A stretch of DNA of 64,000 bases from Pseudomonas viridiflava (GTDB lineage: Bacteria; Pseudomonadota; Gammaproteobacteria; Pseudomonadales; Pseudomonadaceae). The stretch covers positions 248,001 through 312,000 of the forward strand of contig NZ_UTBZ01000169.1 in the NCBI RefSeq assembly GCF_900580865.1. The letters are read 5' to 3'. Positions 60,503 to 64,000 of the stretch are shown in pieces. The position numbers and the translations under genes were made by a program. Positions within the stretch are counted from its first letter, which is position 1. Every line of letters begins with the position of its first letter. Below the pieces are notes generated by a model. That model saw nothing but the letters and a program-made list of their open reading frames with translations, ran no database searches and was not told the DNA's origin.

Positions 60503-61864
60503 CTAACGTTCGCGCATCGCCTCGGTCCGGGCTTTCAGCACCGGTTTCAACAGGTAATCCAGGACACTTTTCTCCCCGGTAATAATGTCCACCGTCGCCA
60601 CCATCCCCGGAATGATCAGCAGCGGTTTCACATCCCCGCCCAAGTGGTTTTTATCGGTGCGCACCTGAATCAGATAGAAGCTGTTGCCCTTGTCATCGGT
60701 AATCGTATCGGCGCCAATCAGCTCAAGCTTGGCGCTCAACCCACCGTAAATCGTGTAGTCATAGGCACTGAACTTGACCATGGCTTTCTGGCCCGGGTGC
60801 AGGAACGCGACGTCCTGCGGCCGCACCTTGGCCTCGATCAGCAAGTTGTCTTCCAACGGTACGATTTCAACCATGTCACTGCCCGGTTGGACCACGCCGC
60901 CGATGGTGTTGACCTTCATTTGCTTGATCACGCCACGCACGGGCGATATGACCGTGGTGCGGGTCACGCGGTCATCGATGGCGATGCTGGTCGCGGTGAT
61001 TTTCGACAGGTCGGTGCGTTTCTCATTCAGCTCTTTGGCCGCTTCCGAACGGAAGGTTTGCTCCGACTCGTCGATCTTGCTGCGGATCTCGGCAATCGCT
61101 GATTCGGCGCGGGGAATGGCCAGCGTCGTCGCGTTCAATGAACCTCGGATCTCTACCGCGCTGCGCTTGAGGCGGAGGATTTCCACCGGTGACACCGCAC
61201 CGGTTTTAACCAGCGGTTCGGACATGTTCATTTCTTGCTGCAGCAACGCCAGACTCGAGCTGAACTGACCTTGTTTGGAGCGAAACTCGGCGAGTTCCTG
61301 GGTTTTCTGCCGCAGTTGTTCGCTGAGGGTGCGTTGCTCGCTGGCCAGTCGGCGCTGACGTTGTTCGTACAGTGAGCGCTCGTCTTCGGCGACTTGCGGC
61401 GCCTTGGCGATGACCTCATCGGAGAGTTTGAACGGCCGGCCCTCGGCCTCCGCCGACAGCCGTTCGACCTGCGCGGTCAACGCGTAACGATCAGCCTCGC
61501 TCTCACCCTTGTTCGAGCGAAAACGTGTGTCATCCAGGCGCAGCAGGGTGTCGCCCTTGTTCACCATTTGCCCTTCGCGCACAAAGATCTCGGTGACGAT
61601 CCCGCCCTCAAGGTTCTGGATCACCTGAACCTTGCTCGACGGAATCGCCTTGCCTTCACCCATGGTCACTTCTTCGAGCACGGCGAATTTGGCCCAGACC
61701 ACCGCGCTGATCAGCAGCGCCGCCGCCAGCCACACGGTGATCCGCGACCAGCGCGGCGAGTCCTGCAATGAAGCGCCGGCGGTTTCCGGCATGAATTCGG
61801 CTTCGGCGCTTTTGCCGAAACTGTCGAAGTAGCCGCGATCTTTGCTATCGGAGGAAGCAGACAT
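60503..61864 (-). CDS. lapC: Type I secretion membrane-fusion protein (HlyD/LapC type)
   Basis: A 453-residue adaptor. A short cytosolic tail precedes one membrane helix (ITVWLAAALLISAVVWAKFA near 43-62). The lipoyl-like half motif IQNLEGGIVTEIFVREGQMVNKGDTLLRLDD is near 85-115, seen in parts as NLEGGIV and VREGQMV. A coiled coil of about 200 residues follows, and the HlyD signature VVSPVRGVIKQMKV-like segment (VISPVRGVIKQMKVNTIGG) near 315. It links the inner-membrane ABC exporter to the outer-membrane channel. AGGAGT precedes ATG 61864, nine bases after the ABC gene. It resembles LapC/MapC, which serve large RTX adhesins. Confidence 0.88.
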   Translation of the reverse strand: MSASSDSKDRGYFDSFGKSAEAEFMPETAGASLQDSPRWSRITVWLAAALLISAVVWAKFAVLEEVTMGEGKAIPSSKVQVIQNLEGGIVTEIFVREGQMVNKGDTLLRLDDTRFRSNKGESEADRYALTAQVERLSAEAEGRPFKLSDEVIAKAPQVAEDERSLYEQRQRRLASEQRTLSEQLRQKTQELAEFRSKQGQFSSSLALLQQEMNMSEPLVKTGAVSPVEILRLKRSAVEIRGSLNATTLAIPRAESAIAEIRSKIDESEQTFRSEAAKELNEKRTDLSKITATSIAIDDRVTRTTVISPVRGVIKQMKVNTIGGVVQPGSDMVEIVPLEDNLLIEAKVRPQDVAFLHPGQKAMVKFSAYDYTIYGGLSAKLELIGADTITDDKGNSFYLIQVRTDKNHLGGDVKPLLIIPGMVATVDIITGEKSVLDYLLKPVLKARTEAMRER

Positions 61865-61873
61865 GGGCAACTC

Positions 61874-64000
61874 CTAGACCGCTGCCGAGCCGACACGGCC
61901 CTTGCGCAGTGCATCGATGACCGCTTCTTTCGGACCGTCGGCGACGACCCGGCCGTTGTCCAGCACCAGCAACCGGTCCACCAGACTCAGCATCGAGGTG
62001 CGGTGGGTCACCAGCAGTAAGGTTTTGCCTTGCACCCAGCCATGCAGTTTCTGCCGCAGCAAGTCCTCGCTGCTGTTGTCCATCGCACTGGTGGGTTCGT
62101 CGAGCAGCATGATCGGCGGGTCGAGCAACAACGATCGCGCCAGCAACACGGCTTGGCGTTGACCGCCGGAAAGCAATTGTCCGCGCTCGCCTACCGGTCG
62201 ATCAAAACCTTGCGGATGCTGGCGAGCGAGTTCGGTAACGCCGGTCAGTTCGGCCACTTCGAGCATCCGTGAGTCGCTGATGTAACGCGCGCCGAGCGTG
62301 AGGTTGTCGCGCAAGCTGCCGGCCAATAGCGGCAGGTCATGGGCGACGTAACCGATTTGCTGGCGCAGGTCGGCGACATCGAGCTGGCGCAGGTCGAGGC
62401 CGTCGAGCAACAGCTGGCCTTCTTCGGGTTCATAGAAACCCATGACCAATCGTGCCAACGTACTTTTGCCCGAACCGCTGCGGCCGATGATGCCGACCCG
62501 CTCACCGGGTTTCAGGCTGAAGCTGACATTGCTCAGCGCCGGCGCGTTCTGGCCGTTGTAGTGAAAGGTCACGCCGCTGACGTCCAGCGCGCCTTGCAGT
62601 TGCGTGCGTTCCAGCGGCCGCTGTTTGCCGTCGCGTTCCTGCGGCAAGGCCATCAGCGCGTCGGTGCTTTTCATGGTCAGTTGCGCTTGCTGATAGCGGG
62701 TGATCAGCCCGGCGATCTGCCCCAGCGGGGCGAGCACGCGGCTGCCGAGCATGTAACTGGCGACCAGCGCACCGACGCTGAGGTTGCCGGCGATGATGCT
62801 GTAAACCCCGGCGACAATCGTCGCCATCCCCGAGAATTGTTGAATGAACAATGTGCCGTTGGTGGCCAGCGCCGACAGATTGCGCGCGTGGCTGTCGAGA
62901 CGGGTGAGGGCGCCGTGGGTGCTTTCCCATTTGTGCTGGCGCTCGCTTTCGGCGCTGCAGGCCTTGAGGGTTTCCAGGCCACCGAGGGTTTCGATCAGCA
63001 CCGCTTGGCGTTCAGCGCCGAGGCTCAGGCTCTTTTGCACGGTGTCACGCAGACGTACCTGAATGATCATCGCGAAGATAATGGTGATCGGAAACGCCAG
63101 CAGCGGAATCACCACCAGCCAGCCGCCGAGCAGGCCGATGACCACCAGCATCAACACCACGAAAGGCAGATCGATCAGGCTGGTCAACGTCACCGCCGTG
63201 AGGAATTCGCGCAGGCCCTGGAAGTCATGAATGCTCTGGGCGAAACCGCCGATGGTCGCTGGCCGCGCCTTCATCGACATGCCGGTAATGCGCTCGAATA
63301 AAGTCGCGGAAAGGATCACATCGGTTTTCTTGCCGGCAGTGTCGAGCAGGTGCGCACGCACCACGCGCAACACCAGTTCGAAACCGGTGCCGATCAGCAG
63401 CCCGATCGACAGCACCCACAAGGTCGACGTGGCCTGATTCGGCACCACGCGGTCGTAGGTCTGCATGACGAACAGCGGCACCATCAGGCCTAAAAGGTTG
63501 ATCAGGAAACTGGCGAGAATCGCATCGCTGTAGAGCCATTTCGACAGCTTCAGGGTGTCGCGAAACCAAGCATGCACCCGTGGCACCAGCGGCGAGCGCA
63601 GGTCTTCGAGTTCGTGGCGCGGGCGGGCGAACAAGGCTTGGCCGCTGTAGTGTTCAGTGAGTTCGTCGCGGCTGATCCATTGTTCGCCGCCATCGGCTTC
63701 GCTGGGCAGGATCAGCGCTTTGCCGTCGTCGCCAAAGCGCCGTAAAACAGCAGTGCGGCCGTCGTTGAGCAGCAACAGAATCGGCAAATTGAGTGGCGAG
63801 ATGTCTTTCAGTTCGCGGCGCAAAATGCGCGCCTGCAACCCGGCCCGGGCAGCGGCGCGGGGCAGCAGATCGAGGCTCAGGCGTTGTTTGTTGAGGGGCA
63901 GCCCGGCACTCAGGCTGGCGCGACTGACCGTTGCGCCATGCAGTTTGCAGAGGATCAACAGACCGTCGAGTAACGGATCATCGAAGCTCAGCCGCGGATC
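61874..64000 (-). CDS. lapB: Type I secretion ABC exporter (LapB type), 5' end beyond window
   Basis: The frame is open to the right edge; 708 residues are visible. The N-terminal part is a C39-like domain (DPLLDGLLILCKLHG, then AGLPLNKQRLSLDLLPRAA) that lacks the protease signature, as in the CLD group. A membrane domain of about six helices follows, beginning near WLYSDAILASFLINLLGLMVPLFVM. The nucleotide domain has Walker A GRSGSGKSTLARLVMG, signature LLSGGQRQAVLLARSLL and Walker B IMLLDEPTSAMD. It exports large adhesins together with LapC and an outer-membrane TolC-like protein (lapE), likely encoded to the right. The start codon is not in the window. Confidence 0.9.
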   Translation of the reverse strand, partial: DPRLSFDDPLLDGLLILCKLHGATVSRASLSAGLPLNKQRLSLDLLPRAAARAGLQARILRRELKDISPLNLPILLLLNDGRTAVLRRFGDDGKALILPSEADGGEQWISRDELTEHYSGQALFARPRHELEDLRSPLVPRVHAWFRDTLKLSKWLYSDAILASFLINLLGLMVPLFVMQTYDRVVPNQATSTLWVLSIGLLIGTGFELVLRVVRAHLLDTAGKKTDVILSATLFERITGMSMKARPATIGGFAQSIHDFQGLREFLTAVTLTSLIDLPFVVLMLVVIGLLGGWLVVIPLLAFPITIIFAMIIQVRLRDTVQKSLSLGAERQAVLIETLGGLETLKACSAESERQHKWESTHGALTRLDSHARNLSALATNGTLFIQQFSGMATIVAGVYSIIAGNLSVGALVASYMLGSRVLAPLGQIAGLITRYQQAQLTMKSTDALMALPQERDGKQRPLERTQLQGALDVSGVTFHYNGQNAPALSNVSFSLKPGERVGIIGRSGSGKSTLARLVMGFYEPEEGQLLLDGLDLRQLDVADLRQQIGYVAHDLPLLAGSLRDNLTLGARYISDSRMLEVAELTGVTELARQHPQGFDRPVGERGQLLSGGQRQAVLLARSLLLDPPIMLLDEPTSAMDNSSEDLLRQKLHGWVQGKTLLLVTHRTSMLSLVDRLLVLDNGRVVADGPKEAVIDALRKGRVGSAAV

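Noticed and set aside
1..64000. tRNA, rRNA, insertion sequence or prophage genes
   Set aside because: I looked for their usual patterns (cloverleaf with GGTTCGAATCC-type arm, transposase DDE frames, integrase) and found none that I could support.

Overview
The window reads as chromosomal DNA of a Pseudomonas, most likely the P. fluorescens group. Reasons are high G+C with dense, tightly spaced genes, two abundant families of REP-type palindromes in about twenty copies, and recognisable Pseudomonas loci: the guanidinobutyrase locus with the same order as P. aeruginosa PA1414 and PA1418-PA1422, sbcDC, and type I secretion genes of the lapBC type. I see no rRNA, tRNA, CRISPR array, transposase or phage gene.

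Region 1 (1-12.2 kb) holds the end of a family-3 solute-binding protein gene and then a catabolic-looking cluster. The cluster has a four-gene polyamine/opine-type ABC importer, a RibBX paralogue, a DUF1330 protein, a NUDIX hydrolase, a GntR/FCD repressor, a carboxymuconolactone-decarboxylase-like protein, a flavin reductase, an aldehyde dehydrogenase, an alpha/beta hydrolase and a PF06684 (DUF1185) protein. A shared motif built on TGGTATACCA followed by TAATAC lies in front of all three transcription units (about 4784, 6287 and 12117), so the cluster looks like one GntR regulon. I do not recognise the substrate. The flavin reductase has no monooxygenase partner here.

Region 2 (12.5-25 kb) starts with a YCF48-like exported protein coupled to an MMPL/RND permease. 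A non-phosphorylating pentonate pathway follows: a second GntR regulator, an IlvD/Edd dehydratase, an MFS transporter, an FAH-fold AraD1/GguC protein and a 2,5-dioxovalerate dehydrogenase. A periplasmic beta-propeller lactonase lies downstream. Two short palindromes sit in the divergent promoter region of the dehydratase and the MFS gene.

Region 3 (25-44 kb) has small membrane proteins, a GST gene translationally coupled to sbcC and sbcD, and a giant two-partner-secretion exoprotein gene (31910-43261, 3783 aa) of CdiA/FHA type. A four-base overlap joins it to a small multi-spanning membrane protein that fits the role of immunity protein. No TpsB/CdiB transporter gene lies beside it.

Region 4 (44-64 kb) carries household and accessory genes (DUF899, a DUF6279 lipoprotein, a TorF-type porin, a CvfB-like S1 protein, DUF2177, EamA and YbfB-type transporters, LysR regulators), a carrier protein lacking its phosphopantetheine serine, a metallo-beta-lactamase fold hydrolase, the gbu locus (two permeases, an NTF2-like protein, gbuA and gbuR), a DTW-domain protein, and the lapC/lapB-like secretion genes that run off the right end.

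Repeats are a main feature. Besides REP pairs there are three compound elements (4.9, 16.0 and 58.4 kb) with CCCTCTCCC-type inverted ends around related inner units, amplified to 3 x 51 bp in one and 3 x 111 bp in another.
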